From Pseudomonadota bacterium (GTDB lineage Bacteria > Pseudomonadota > Gammaproteobacteria > Burkholderiales > Burkholderiaceae_C), in NCBI GenBank assembly GCA_023394015.1, contig JAEXBL010000033.1, positions 1 through 14,584 on the forward strand: a stretch of DNA of 14,584 nucleotides, written 5' to 3'. Positions 1 through 6,369 of the stretch are shown piece after piece. Each line of letters opens with the position of its first letter. Position 1 is the stretch's first letter. Under the pieces are notes generated by a model that had not been told where the DNA came from, did no database searches, and saw only the letters and a program-made list of their open reading frames with translations. The translations under genes and the position numbers were made by a program.

Positions 1-1
1 C

Positions 2-2545
2 GGCCTGCGCCGCATGATCCACAGCGGCGAGGCCGAGCCCAGGCAGCAAGAGCCCGAGCCGCCACCCGCGCCGCCGCAGGCCGAGCGCCGCGCCCCGCCG
101 CGCGGCTTTGCCCGCACCGAGTGGGACAGGCACAAGGCCCACGCCCGCGCCGAGCAGCACCGCCGCACCGTGGCCCGCATGGCCCGCGCCGGCGTGGCCG
201 GCGGCAGCAGCCGCTACGCCGTGCAGTGGGGCGGCACCCTGGGCGAGTGGGAGCGCAACCGCCCCACCTACGCCGCCGTGGCCGACGCGGTGCGCGAGCT
301 GTGCGACAGCGCCCCCAGGCAGTGGGAGCGCGCCATCAGGCGCATGGCCGCGCTGCCGCGCAAGCTGCGCGACATCCAGCGCTGGGACGGCGCCACGCCC
401 GCCATGGAGCGCCTGGCCGCGTTTGACGAGCAGCACGGCGACGCCCTGGCCTGGGTGCTGACAGACGATGAAATCCGCCAGCGCGCCCACGACCTGGCCG
501 TGCGCGTGGAGCTGGGCGTGGGCCGCATTTTTCGCGCCCACGGCGTCAGCGAGCGCGCCGCCGAGCAGGCCGCCGACCGCTTGGCGGGCTGCGCCGAGTT
601 CGAGCGCGAAACCGCCGGCAGGACCGCCCTGCAGGTGCGCCGCGCCACCGGCCGAGACCTGGGCCTGTGGGCCAGCGCCGCCGCCATGACCGACGCCGAC
701 AAGGCCGCCGCCGCGGCCCTGCTGCAGCGCATGGGCATGGCCCTGCGCGAGGCCGCGGACTACGTGGCCGAGCGCTGCGAGGCGCACCGCTGCGACCCAC
801 CGCGCCTGAAAAAACAGCCCGGCCGCACCGAGATGATGGCCGCCATCAAGCGCGCGCAGGATGCGATCTGGTGGCGCCGCGCCCTGCGCCGCGCCGCCGC
901 GCGCATCGTCGAGGCCGGCGCCATCAAGCTGGGCATGGTCAACCGCCGCACCGGCGGCTACGCCAGCGACGAGGCCGTCAAGCGCCGCCGCGCGCAGAAG
1001 GAGCGCAACGCCGCCGCCCTGGCAAGCGCCCTCTACCGCAACGAGGCCGGCCAGATTTACACCCTGCAGGAGTTGAGCGCCGCCAGCGTGGCCAACCCGG
1101 TCAACCGAGGCGGCGAGCTGATGACCCGCATTCGCGGCTGCGAGGAACACGCCGACGCCCAAGGACACATCGGCCTGTTCGTCACCCTCACCGCGCCGAG
1201 CGCCATGCACGCCATGTTGAGCCGAGAGGGACACCGCCGCGGCATCGCCGCAGCCCTGGCCGACATTGCAGGCGAGACGCTAGCGGCCGAGAGCTACCAC
1301 GCCGTGCGCAACCCGCGCTACGACGGCGTAACCACGCCGCGCGACGCGCAGCATTGGCTGGTCAAGCAGTGGAGCAAGGCGCGTTCGGCCATCAATCGCA
1401 AGGGCTTGGACGTGTACGGGTTCCGCGTGGCCGAGCCGCACCACGACGCCACGCCGCACTGGCACCTGCTGCTGTGGTGCAAGAGCGAGGCCGACGCGCA
1501 GGCGCTGCAAGATCTGCTCTACCGCTACTGGGTGACGAACGACGAGCGCTACAGCAGCGAGCGCGGCGCCGCCAAGAACCGCACCAACTTCAAGCGGCTG
1601 GAAGCTGGCGGCGCCTCCGGCTACATCGCCAAATACATCGCCAAGAGCATCGGCCACCACGCGCTGAAAGAGCACATGGACGGCTACACCGAAGAGCTGT
1701 TCAAGGTGGAGACGGGAGACGTGCCGGGCCACGTGCGCGTGGACGCCTGGGCCGCCATCTGGGGCATCCGGCAGTTTCAGGCCATCGGCCAGCCCAGCGT
1801 GACCGTGTGGCGCGAGGTGCGCCGCGTCACCGAGGATCAGATCACCGCACTGAGCTGGTCCACCGGCGCGCAGGCCCGTCTGGCATGGGACGCCGCGCAG
1901 AAGATCGGCGACAAACCCGCCTGCTGGGCGCAGTTCATTCGCGCCATGGGCGGCGTGTGCCTGCGCCGCACCGACTACAACCTGCAGCCCGCCTGCCGCA
2001 GCCAGCGCCCCCTGACGCGCTACGGCGAGCCCGGCGCGCGCAAGGTGGTCGGCGTGCGCACCCGCACCGGCCACTGGCTCATTTCGCGCCGCCTGAACTG
2101 GGTCGCCCTGCGCGGCACCGAAAACCGCGAGGCAGCGCTGGCCAAGGCGCGCGTTGAAGCAGGCCAGACGCCGCAGGATGAGGCGGAACGCGCCGCGAAA
2201 GCGGCGCCTTGGACTGGTTTCAATAACTGTACGGCCCGCCTGACCGAGGGCCGCGCGAATTGGCTCTGGCGAGACGCAGAAAAGGCCGCCATCGCCGAGG
2301 CCGACGCCCAGAAATGGCAGGTCATCGGCAAATACCTCGCCAGAAAGCACGCCGAACACCTCGAACTGTTCGGCGCCACCCCCGAAGAAACCGCCCAGGC
2401 GGCGCCGCTGCATGCCCAGATCGGCGAGCAGCAGGACCGCGCGCTCATGCAGCGCCTGCGTTGGGACGTCACCACCACCCTCAAGCACATGGAGCAGGAC
2501 GGATGGACGCGCCGCGGCGTCGCCACCGAGCTGGCCCTGTGCTGA
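2..2545 (+). CDS. Phage GPA-family replication endonuclease (HUH, two-tyrosine), 5' partial
   Basis: Probable rolling-circle replication initiator that nicks the element's origin and becomes covalently linked to the 5' end. Counting from the ATG at 14 (843 codons), a motif-1-like strand HIGLFVTLTAPS is at about 385-396. The metal-binding HUH motif PHWHLLLW is at 481-488 (H482, H484). The paired catalytic tyrosines are Y537 and Y541 in GYIAKYIAKS. The GPA signature WGIRQFQAIGQPSVTVWRE follows at 583-601. A TGFNNCT motif sits at 734-740. The Arg/Ala-rich N-terminal 350 residues have no motif I recognise. The frame is open to the window edge, and no Shine-Dalgarno lies in the 13 bases before the ATG, so the true start is probably upstream. 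It heads the plus-strand operon. Family assignment is firm; which phage group it belongs to is not. Confidence 0.92.
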   Translation, partial: GLRRMIHSGEAEPRQQEPEPPPAPPQAERRAPPRGFARTEWDRHKAHARAEQHRRTVARMARAGVAGGSSRYAVQWGGTLGEWERNRPTYAAVADAVRELCDSAPRQWERAIRRMAALPRKLRDIQRWDGATPAMERLAAFDEQHGDALAWVLTDDEIRQRAHDLAVRVELGVGRIFRAHGVSERAAEQAADRLAGCAEFERETAGRTALQVRRATGRDLGLWASAAAMTDADKAAAAALLQRMGMALREAADYVAERCEAHRCDPPRLKKQPGRTEMMAAIKRAQDAIWWRRALRRAAARIVEAGAIKLGMVNRRTGGYASDEAVKRRRAQKERNAAALASALYRNEAGQIYTLQELSAASVANPVNRGGELMTRIRGCEEHADAQGHIGLFVTLTAPSAMHAMLSREGHRRGIAAALADIAGETLAAESYHAVRNPRYDGVTTPRDAQHWLVKQWSKARSAINRKGLDVYGFRVAEPHHDATPHWHLLLWCKSEADAQALQDLLYRYWVTNDERYSSERGAAKNRTNFKRLEAGGASGYIAKYIAKSIGHHALKEHMDGYTEELFKVETGDVPGHVRVDAWAAIWGIRQFQAIGQPSVTVWREVRRVTEDQITALSWSTGAQARLAWDAAQKIGDKPACWAQFIRAMGGVCLRRTDYNLQPACRSQRPLTRYGEPGARKVVGVRTRTGHWLISRRLNWVALRGTENREAALAKARVEAGQTPQDEAERAAKAAPWTGFNNCTARLTEGRANWLWRDAEKAAIAEADAQKWQVIGKYLARKHAEHLELFGATPEETAQAAPLHAQIGEQQDRALMQRLRWDVTTTLKHMEQDGWTRRGVATELALC
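2190..2233 (+). other. Candidate nicking origin inside the replication gene
   Basis: A perfect 7-bp stem with a GAAA loop (GCGCCGC/GCGGCGC, 2190-2207) is followed directly by an AT-richer tract. Across the nine codons for PWTGFNNCT (2207-2233), five end in T (CCT, ACT, GGT, AAT, TGT), while the rest of the gene nearly always ends codons in G or C. That looks like a DNA-level constraint on top of coding. It is established that phage P2 gpA cleaves an origin within its own A gene. Placing the origin here is inference. Confidence 0.4.
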
Positions 2546-2550
2546 CTTTC

Positions 2551-2570
2551 ACCACCACCACCGAAGGAGG
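2551..2570 (+). promoter_or_regulatory. (ACC)4 leader plus strong ribosome binding site
   Basis: Between the rep stop (2543-2545) and the next ATG (2575) lies a four-unit ACC repeat (2551-2562), then AAGGAGG (2564-2570) 4 nt before the start. The repeat is unlikely to fold, so it may keep the site open. A similar CCA run precedes the gene at 3500. Confidence 0.5.
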
Positions 2571-2574
2571 CCGC

Positions 2575-2772
2575 ATGAAAGCGCTCAGAACCATCACCAC
2601 CTACCAGCCCGGATCGTTGATGAACCCGGCATTCAAGTACCGCCGCGCGTGCGAAACCGACGTGCGCAAGACCTGGGCCAGCTACCGCCGCGCCCTGGCC
2701 AAGGCCGCCGCCAACGATGCGCAGATGAAGCTGCCCATGGGCGGCGACAAGGCAGGAGGAAAGCAGGCATGA
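2575..2772 (+). CDS. Small phage protein of unknown function (65 aa)
   Basis: I do not recognise a named family, though the stretch NPAFKYRRACETDVRKTWASYRR resembles short conserved proteins that follow replication genes in betaproteobacterial phages (recalled, not checked). The start is set by a strong AAGGAGG 4 nt upstream. The middle is basic and probably helical (VRKTWASYRRALAKAAAND), and the C-terminus is Gly/Lys-rich and likely disordered. There is no signal peptide or membrane segment. Its TGA overlaps the next ATG (ATGA at 2769-2772), which suggests translational coupling within the element's operon. It may bind nucleic acid or partner with the replication protein, but nothing shows this directly. 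Confidence 0.7.
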   Translation: MKALRTITTYQPGSLMNPAFKYRRACETDVRKTWASYRRALAKAAANDAQMKLPMGGDKAGGKQA

Positions 2773-2972
2773 GCACCCACGACATCGCCGATTTCGCAGA
2801 AGCATTCGCGCGCTGGGAGCAGCGCTACCGGGATAACCGGCCGACCTTCATGACGCCGGAAGAATGCGCGGCCATGAAGGTAGCCGACCTGGCGCAGCAG
2901 AACGCGATCTACTTCGCCGCCATCCTGCGCGAGTTGGATGACGAGCGGGTATCGAAGGAGGCGCACCAGTGA
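2769..2972 (+). CDS. Small acidic orphan protein (67 aa)
   Basis: No function is recognised. The start ATG lies in a 4-nt overlap with the preceding stop and is preceded by AGGAGG at 2754-2759, 9 nt upstream, so it is likely translated. The sequence is mostly acidic and looks largely helical: DIADFAEAFARWEQRYRD at the N-terminus and VADLAQQNAIYFAAILRELDDE near the C-terminus, joined by a TFMTPEECAAM turn. Cys is present once and there is no membrane segment. Its stop overlaps the GTG start of the HNH-like gene. The small size and helical content would suit an accessory or inhibitory partner protein, but that is speculation. Confidence 0.7.
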   Translation: MSTHDIADFAEAFARWEQRYRDNRPTFMTPEECAAMKVADLAQQNAIYFAAILRELDDERVSKEAHQ

Positions 2973-3472
2973 GCAACAAACCCCACACCGTCGCCACCCT
3001 GCTGGCCAAGTGCGTAGAGGAGGGAGACTGCCTGCTGTGGCAGGGCCGCACCACGCGCCAGGGCGTGCCCTGCTGCAAGTTCGAGGGCCGAAACTGCGGC
3101 GTGCGCCGCGCCCTGTGGCAGCTGCTCGGCCGTAGGACATTGCACCCGGGCCAGGTCGTGTCCACCCGGTGCGGAAACCCGCTGTGCTGCAACCCCGAGC
3201 ACCTGCTCGCCACCACGGCCGCCGACCTGATGCGCCGCAGAAACCGCCAGGCCAAGGGTGAGATGCTGCGCGTCGCGCGCATGACCGCCACCATCCGCAG
3301 CCGCGCCAGGCTCGACCTGGACCAGGCGAACCAGATTCGCGCCAGCGACAGGCCCAGCGCCGAACTGGCCAGGGAGGTCGGCGTCAGCACCTCCATGATC
3401 AACAGCATTCGCCGCGGCGCCCGCTGGCGCGCCGGCTCGCCAATGGGCGCCCTCATCAGCCTGATGCGCTGA
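2969..3472 (+). CDS. HNH-like protein with C-terminal helix-turn-helix, probable catalytic His loss
   Basis: The gene starts at GTG (2969) within a 4-nt overlap, with AAGGAGG at 2955-2961, 7 nt upstream. The 167-aa protein has the layout of an HNH_3-type module: GDCLLWQG at 19-26, VRRALW at 45-50, and RCGNPLCCNPEHL at 67-79 with the conserved N75, P76 and H78. The histidine normally two residues before the first Cys of this block is Thr here (T66). The catalytic HNH His therefore seems to be missing, and the protein may bind DNA without cutting it. Residues about 117-153 (SAELAREVGVSTSMINSIRR) match the HTH that often follows HNH domains in phage endonucleases. Whether related phage proteins share the His loss needs an alignment. 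Confidence 0.75.
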   Translation: MSNKPHTVATLLAKCVEEGDCLLWQGRTTRQGVPCCKFEGRNCGVRRALWQLLGRRTLHPGQVVSTRCGNPLCCNPEHLLATTAADLMRRRNRQAKGEMLRVARMTATIRSRARLDLDQANQIRASDRPSAELAREVGVSTSMINSIRRGARWRAGSPMGALISLMR

Positions 3473-3473
3473 C

Positions 3474-3490
3474 CCACCACCACCACAGGA
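3474..3490 (+). promoter_or_regulatory. CCA-repeat leader with weak AGGA ribosome binding site
   Basis: The 27-nt gap before the ATG at 3500 contains four CCA units (3474-3485) and AGGA at 3487-3490, 9 nt from the start. It is the only other true intergenic gap in the operon and shares the CCA/ACC theme with 2551-2562. Confidence 0.4.
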
Positions 3491-3499
3491 CACCACACC

Positions 3500-4297
3500 A
3501 TGAAGCGCATCTACATCGCCGGCCCCATGACCGGCCTGCCCGAGTTCAACTACCCCGCATTCAACGCCAAGGCCGCCGAGCTGCGCGCCCAGGGCTGGCA
3601 CGTTGAAAACCCGGCAGAAAACCCGGTGCCCGAGTGCGGCACCTGGCTCGGCTATATGCGCATGGCGCTGCGCCAGCTCGCGCTGTGCGACGCCATCTAC
3701 ATGCTGCCCGGCCACGAACGATCACGCGGCGCCGGCATCGAGCTGCGCCTGGCCACCGGCATGGGCCTGGAGGTGCTGCACGACGAGAGCGCCGCCGCCA
3801 CCGACGCCGAAAGCATCAACGACACCGACACGCTGGCCAGCATCGCGCGCTGGTTCCAGCAGGCCGTTCCGGTGCCCAGCAGCGCCAACAAGCTGGCCCA
3901 GCTCGGCTGCCACTTCGAGGAGGTGGCCGAAATGCTCTACGCGCTCGGCACCTGCAGAGCGATCGACGTGGACGACCTGGCGACCGCGCTCAAGATGGCG
4001 GCTGGCGATGCGGACGGAGCAGACAGGTTCATGCGCGAGATCGAGGAGGGCATTGACATGCCGGAGCTGCTCGATTCACTGTGCGACCAGATCGTGACCG
4101 CCATCGGCGTGGCCCACATGATGGGTTTCGACCTGCAGGGCGCGCTGGCCGAGGTCAACCGCGCCAACTGGTCGAAGTTCGTTGACGGCCGCCCGCTGTT
4201 CGACATCAACGGCAAGATCATGAAAGGCCCACACTACGCGCCGCCGCACATCACGCCCTTCGCCTACCCGTTCCAACCCAGCGAGGTCGCAGCATGA
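3500..4297 (+). CDS. DUF4406 (deoxyribosyltransferase-like) fused to MazG-like pyrophosphohydrolase
   Basis: A two-domain nucleotide enzyme of 265 aa. Residues 1-95 form a Rossmann-like DUF4406 domain: KRIYIAGPMTG at 2-12 (phosphate-binding turn), CDAIYMLPG at 63-71, and SRGAGIELRLATGMG at 75-89. E81 sits where nucleoside 2-deoxyribosyltransferases carry the catalytic Glu. After an acidic linker (95-110), residues 112-250 form an all-alpha MazG/PRA-PH-like domain: CHFEEVAEML at 137-146 (E140, E141, E144), D192/D196 in the second metal-binding helix, and EVNRANWSKF at 218-227. Family knowledge predicts NTP to NMP hydrolysis by the second domain and N-glycosidic bond chemistry by the first. The likely roles are nucleotide-pool control or destruction of modified nucleotides. 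The stop overlaps the next start (4294). Confidence 0.85.
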   Translation: MKRIYIAGPMTGLPEFNYPAFNAKAAELRAQGWHVENPAENPVPECGTWLGYMRMALRQLALCDAIYMLPGHERSRGAGIELRLATGMGLEVLHDESAAATDAESINDTDTLASIARWFQQAVPVPSSANKLAQLGCHFEEVAEMLYALGTCRAIDVDDLATALKMAAGDADGADRFMREIEEGIDMPELLDSLCDQIVTAIGVAHMMGFDLQGALAEVNRANWSKFVDGRPLFDINGKIMKGPHYAPPHITPFAYPFQPSEVAA

Positions 4298-4779
4298 AAA
4301 CCGAGCAGCGCACCCGTAGGCGCCGATCGCGCCGCCTCACCAACGCCAGCAACCCCGTCGCCGCAGCGCTCGCGCGCGAGCGCATGCGCGCGCAGATGGT
4401 CGATTTCTCGATTGCCGTCTACATGGCGCCCGAAGGATCGCAGGAGCGCGAACTGCTCGCCCACCTGGGCTGGCTGCTGGCCCTCGGCGCCGAGGTGCTG
4501 GCGCAGACCGCGCCGCACTCGCTGGCCGCCAGGCGCATGCACGGCGACCTGCGCACCGTGCTGCAGATGGCCGAGGACGGCGCCATCTGGCAGGCCACCC
4601 AAGCCGGCGCCATGGCAGACGCCGCCCAGCGCGCGAAGGACGCCACGGTCAACCACGCCGACCTCGCCCTGCACCTGGCACCCGACGCCGACTGGATCGC
4701 CGCCCGCATCCGCGCCGGCGTCGCCCGCGTCAGCGACGTGGCCGGCGCCGAGATCTATGCACGGGAGCCCGCCACATGA
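4294..4779 (+). CDS. Arg-rich orphan protein (161 aa)
   Basis: I do not recognise a named domain. The first 15 residues are strongly basic (RTRRRRSRR at 7-15), which suggests nucleic-acid binding. The rest appears all-helical and Ala-rich: NPVAAALARERMRAQMVDFSIAVYMA at 20-45, ELLAHLGWLLALGAEVLAQ at 53-71, ARRMHGDLRTVLQMAEDG at 79-96. The general form (basic NPxxxAL start, then a hydrophobic helical core) resembles uncharacterised proteins in betaproteobacterial phages, from memory only. GAGG at 4283-4286 lies 7 nt before the ATG, which overlaps the previous stop; its own TGA overlaps the alpA ATG. The core hydrophobic helix is amphipathic and short, so a membrane segment is not claimed. Confidence 0.7.
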   Translation: MKTEQRTRRRRSRRLTNASNPVAAALARERMRAQMVDFSIAVYMAPEGSQERELLAHLGWLLALGAEVLAQTAPHSLAARRMHGDLRTVLQMAEDGAIWQATQAGAMADAAQRAKDATVNHADLALHLAPDADWIAARIRAGVARVSDVAGAEIYAREPAT

Positions 4780-5018
4780 CCACCCTGCTACGGCTGCCCA
4801 GCGTCATCGAGCGCACCGGCCTGGGCCGCAGCGCCATCTACGAGCGCGTGAAAGAAGGCCTGCTGCCAGGCCCAATCAAACTCAGCCCGCGCGTCAGCGT
4901 CTGGCCCGCGCATGAGATCGACGCCTGCAACGATGCGGTCGTGCGCGGTCTGTCGCTGGATGAGCGGCGCGCACTGGTGCGACAGATGCAGCAGCGGCGC
5001 CAGCAGGCTAGATCGTGA
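4776..5018 (+). CDS. alpA: AlpA-family excisionase / transcriptional regulator
   Basis: An 80-aa DNA-binding protein. Residues 5-50 (LRLPSVIERTGLGRSAIYERVKEG, then LLPGPIKLSPRVSVWPAHEIDA) match the winged-helix AlpA/MerR-like fold used by phage P4 Vis and AlpA to control integrase transcription and excision. The C-terminal tail (LSLDERRALVRQMQQRRQQARS) is helical and basic. The start ATG overlaps the previous stop (4776-4779), and GGGAG at 4763-4767 is 8 nt upstream. The 3' end runs 11 bp into the convergent integrase gene. Its likely targets are the repeat clusters upstream of int (6205-6300). Whether it acts mainly as directionality factor or transcription factor cannot be read from the sequence. 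Confidence 0.85.
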   Translation: MTTLLRLPSVIERTGLGRSAIYERVKEGLLPGPIKLSPRVSVWPAHEIDACNDAVVRGLSLDERRALVRQMQQRRQQARS

Positions 5019-6204
5019 TCGGCCCGCCGCGCTGCCTGTCCAGCTCGTCGGCCCACCACTGCATCATCTGCGCGCGCTGCGGCAGGTATTGCGCCCAGTT
5101 GTAGGCGGCGCTCACCCTGTCGCGGCGCTGGTGGCCGAGCTGCAGCTCGATGTGCTCGTGCTCGAACCCCGCCTCATGCAGGGCCGTGCTGGCAACGCCG
5201 CGGAACCCGTGGCCAGTCATTTCCCCCTTGAACCCCATCCCATAGATCGCGTAAAGCAGCGCGTTGTTCGACATGGGTTTTTCGTGATCGTGCGCGCCAG
5301 GCAGCAACCACCGCCCGCCGCCTGACAGCACCAGCAGGCGATCCAGCACCCGCACCGTCTGCCGCGCCAGCGGCACCACATGCGGCGTCGGCATCTTCAT
5401 CCGCGCGGCCGGAACCTCCCACCGGCCGGACTGCAGGTCGATCTCGGACGTCGGCGTGTTGATCAGCTCGCCCGTGCGCAGGAACGTCAGCGACATCAGG
5501 TGCAGCGCCAGCCGCGTGCGCTCGTGCCCGTGATAGACGTTGATGGCTTTCAGCAGCGCCGGCAGCCGCGCGCTGTGCACCCTGGCGTAGTTTTCCTCGC
5601 GCGCCGGCTGCAGCACGTCCGACGGGTCGAACTCGCGCGCCGGATTGTGTTCGGACAGGCCGTGCGCAATCGCATACCGGAACACCTGCCCGCTGATCTG
5701 GATCGCCCGCCGCGCCAGATCGAGCGCGCCGCGCGCCTCGACCGCCTTGGCCAGCGCCACCACATCCGGCGCCCGCACCGATGTGATCGGCAGCCCGCCG
5801 ATGCGCGGGAACAGGTCCAGCTCCATGCGCCGCATCACCTGCGCCGCGTGTTTCGGGCTGCGCGTGCGAGCCCAGCTCGCGTGCCACTGCCGCGCCACCG
5901 CCTCGAACGTGTTGCCGGCCGCCGCAGCCGCCGCCATCTTGCTCGCCTTGCGCTCGGCCGACGGGTCTTTCCCATCGGCCAGCAGCCGCCGCGCCTCGTC
6001 CCGGCGCCGCCGAGCCTCCAGCAGCGACACGTCAGGGTACGTGCCCAGGCTCAAGCGCTTTTCCCGGCCAGCCCAGCGGTATTTCAGCCGCCACCACCGC
6101 CCGCCAGCCGGCGACACCTCCAGATAAAGCCCCTCGCCGTCGAAAAGCTTTCGGGCCTTCTCGCCAGGCTTCGCGGCCCGGATCGCGGCATCAGTCAGGG
6201 GCAT
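5008..6204 (-). CDS. int: P4-type tyrosine integrase
   Basis: Site-specific recombinase for insertion at and excision from the tRNA-Pro att site. From the chosen ATG (6204, 398 aa) the DUF4102 arm-binding domain spans about 1-95 (MPLTDAAIRAAKPGEKARKL, then DGEGLYLEV and LSLGTYPDVSLLEARRRRDEAR). A core-binding domain lies at about 97-195, and the catalytic domain after about 205 has R243 (FLRTGEL), K270, H332/R335 (TGHGFRG), H358 (LQLGHQRR) and the nucleophile Y368 (SAAYNWAQYLPQR). An ATG 30 nt upstream (6234) is possible, but 6204 has GGAG (6213-6216 on the plus strand) 8 nt away and matches the usual family start. The gene is complete and intact, so the element is potentially mobile. It reads in the same direction as the tRNA but is separated from it by a terminator. 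Confidence 0.95.
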   Translation of the reverse strand: MPLTDAAIRAAKPGEKARKLFDGEGLYLEVSPAGGRWWRLKYRWAGREKRLSLGTYPDVSLLEARRRRDEARRLLADGKDPSAERKASKMAAAAAAGNTFEAVARQWHASWARTRSPKHAAQVMRRMELDLFPRIGGLPITSVRAPDVVALAKAVEARGALDLARRAIQISGQVFRYAIAHGLSEHNPAREFDPSDVLQPAREENYARVHSARLPALLKAINVYHGHERTRLALHLMSLTFLRTGELINTPTSEIDLQSGRWEVPAARMKMPTPHVVPLARQTVRVLDRLLVLSGGGRWLLPGAHDHEKPMSNNALLYAIYGMGFKGEMTGHGFRGVASTALHEAGFEHEHIELQLGHQRRDRVSAAYNWAQYLPQRAQMMQWWADELDRQRGGPITI

Positions 6205-6254
6205 GGGGGCAACTCCGAAAGGCAACCGGGGCAACCGCCCCGAAAGTTGCCCCC
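6205..6254. promoter_or_regulatory. GGCAAC repeat cluster and 10-bp inverted repeat at the int start
   Basis: Immediately upstream of the int ATG lies a perfect 10-bp inverted repeat, GGGGGCAACT (6205-6214) and AGTTGCCCCC (6245-6254). Between its arms are two direct copies of GGCAACC (6221-6227, 6230-6236). In total GGCAAC occurs three times on the plus strand and once on the minus strand in 50 bp. The cluster covers the int ribosome binding site. It could be an operator, a set of integrase arm sites, or an mRNA hairpin hiding the ribosome binding site. Confidence 0.5.
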
Positions 6255-6255
6255 G

Positions 6256-6282
6256 ATCTTACCCGGCTGCATGCGGACGCAA
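6256..6282 (-). promoter_or_regulatory. Possible int promoter
   Basis: Reading the minus strand, TTGCGT (6277-6282) and TAAGAT (6256-6261) form -35- and -10-like hexamers. The 15-nt spacing is short, so this is weak. It would be overlapped by the 10-bp repeats. Confidence 0.2.
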
Positions 6283-6300
6283 GTGGACGCATGCGGACGG
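6271..6300 (+). repeat. Three tandem 10-bp repeats between int and the att site
   Basis: The units ATGCGGACGC, AAGTGGACGC and ATGCGGACGG lie head to tail, with an 11-bp exact repeat GCATGCGGACG at 6269-6279 and 6289-6299. A 10-bp period places all copies on one face of the DNA helix, as expected for cooperative protein binding. Candidate ligands are the integrase N-terminal arm domain or AlpA. Confidence 0.6.
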
Positions 6301-6319
6301 TGCCCTAGAGGGAAAACAT

Positions 6320-6361
6320 AAAAAAATCCGCTAGTGCCGGATGGTTACGGACACTAGCGGA
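6320..6361 (-). terminator. Rho-independent terminator after tRNA-Pro
   Basis: On the minus strand TCCGCTAGTG (6352-6361) pairs perfectly with CACTAGCGGA (6327-6336). An inner CCG/CGG extends the stem past a bulged base, and seven T follow (6320-6326). It starts 9 nt after the tRNA CCA end and stops tRNA transcription from entering int. If the tRNA is the att site, the element supplied this terminator. Confidence 0.85.
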
Positions 6362-6369
6362 CGATTAGA

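Noticed and set aside
1280..2488. Minus-strand open frame of 402 codons opposite rep
   Set aside because: Antisense shadow of the HUH endonuclease gene; no motif, no ribosome binding site, composition follows the complementary codons.
1..5018. Known anti-phage defence or toxin-antitoxin system in the element
   Set aside because: No recognisable toxin, antitoxin, restriction, CBASS, retron or Abi domain was found. The small proteins are unassigned, and the MazG-DUF4406 fusion is only suggestive.
6204..6234. Upstream integrase start (ATG at 6234)
   Set aside because: The ATG at 6204 has GGAG 8 nt away and begins with the usual MPLTDAAIR; the extra ten residues overlap the GGCAAC repeat cluster.
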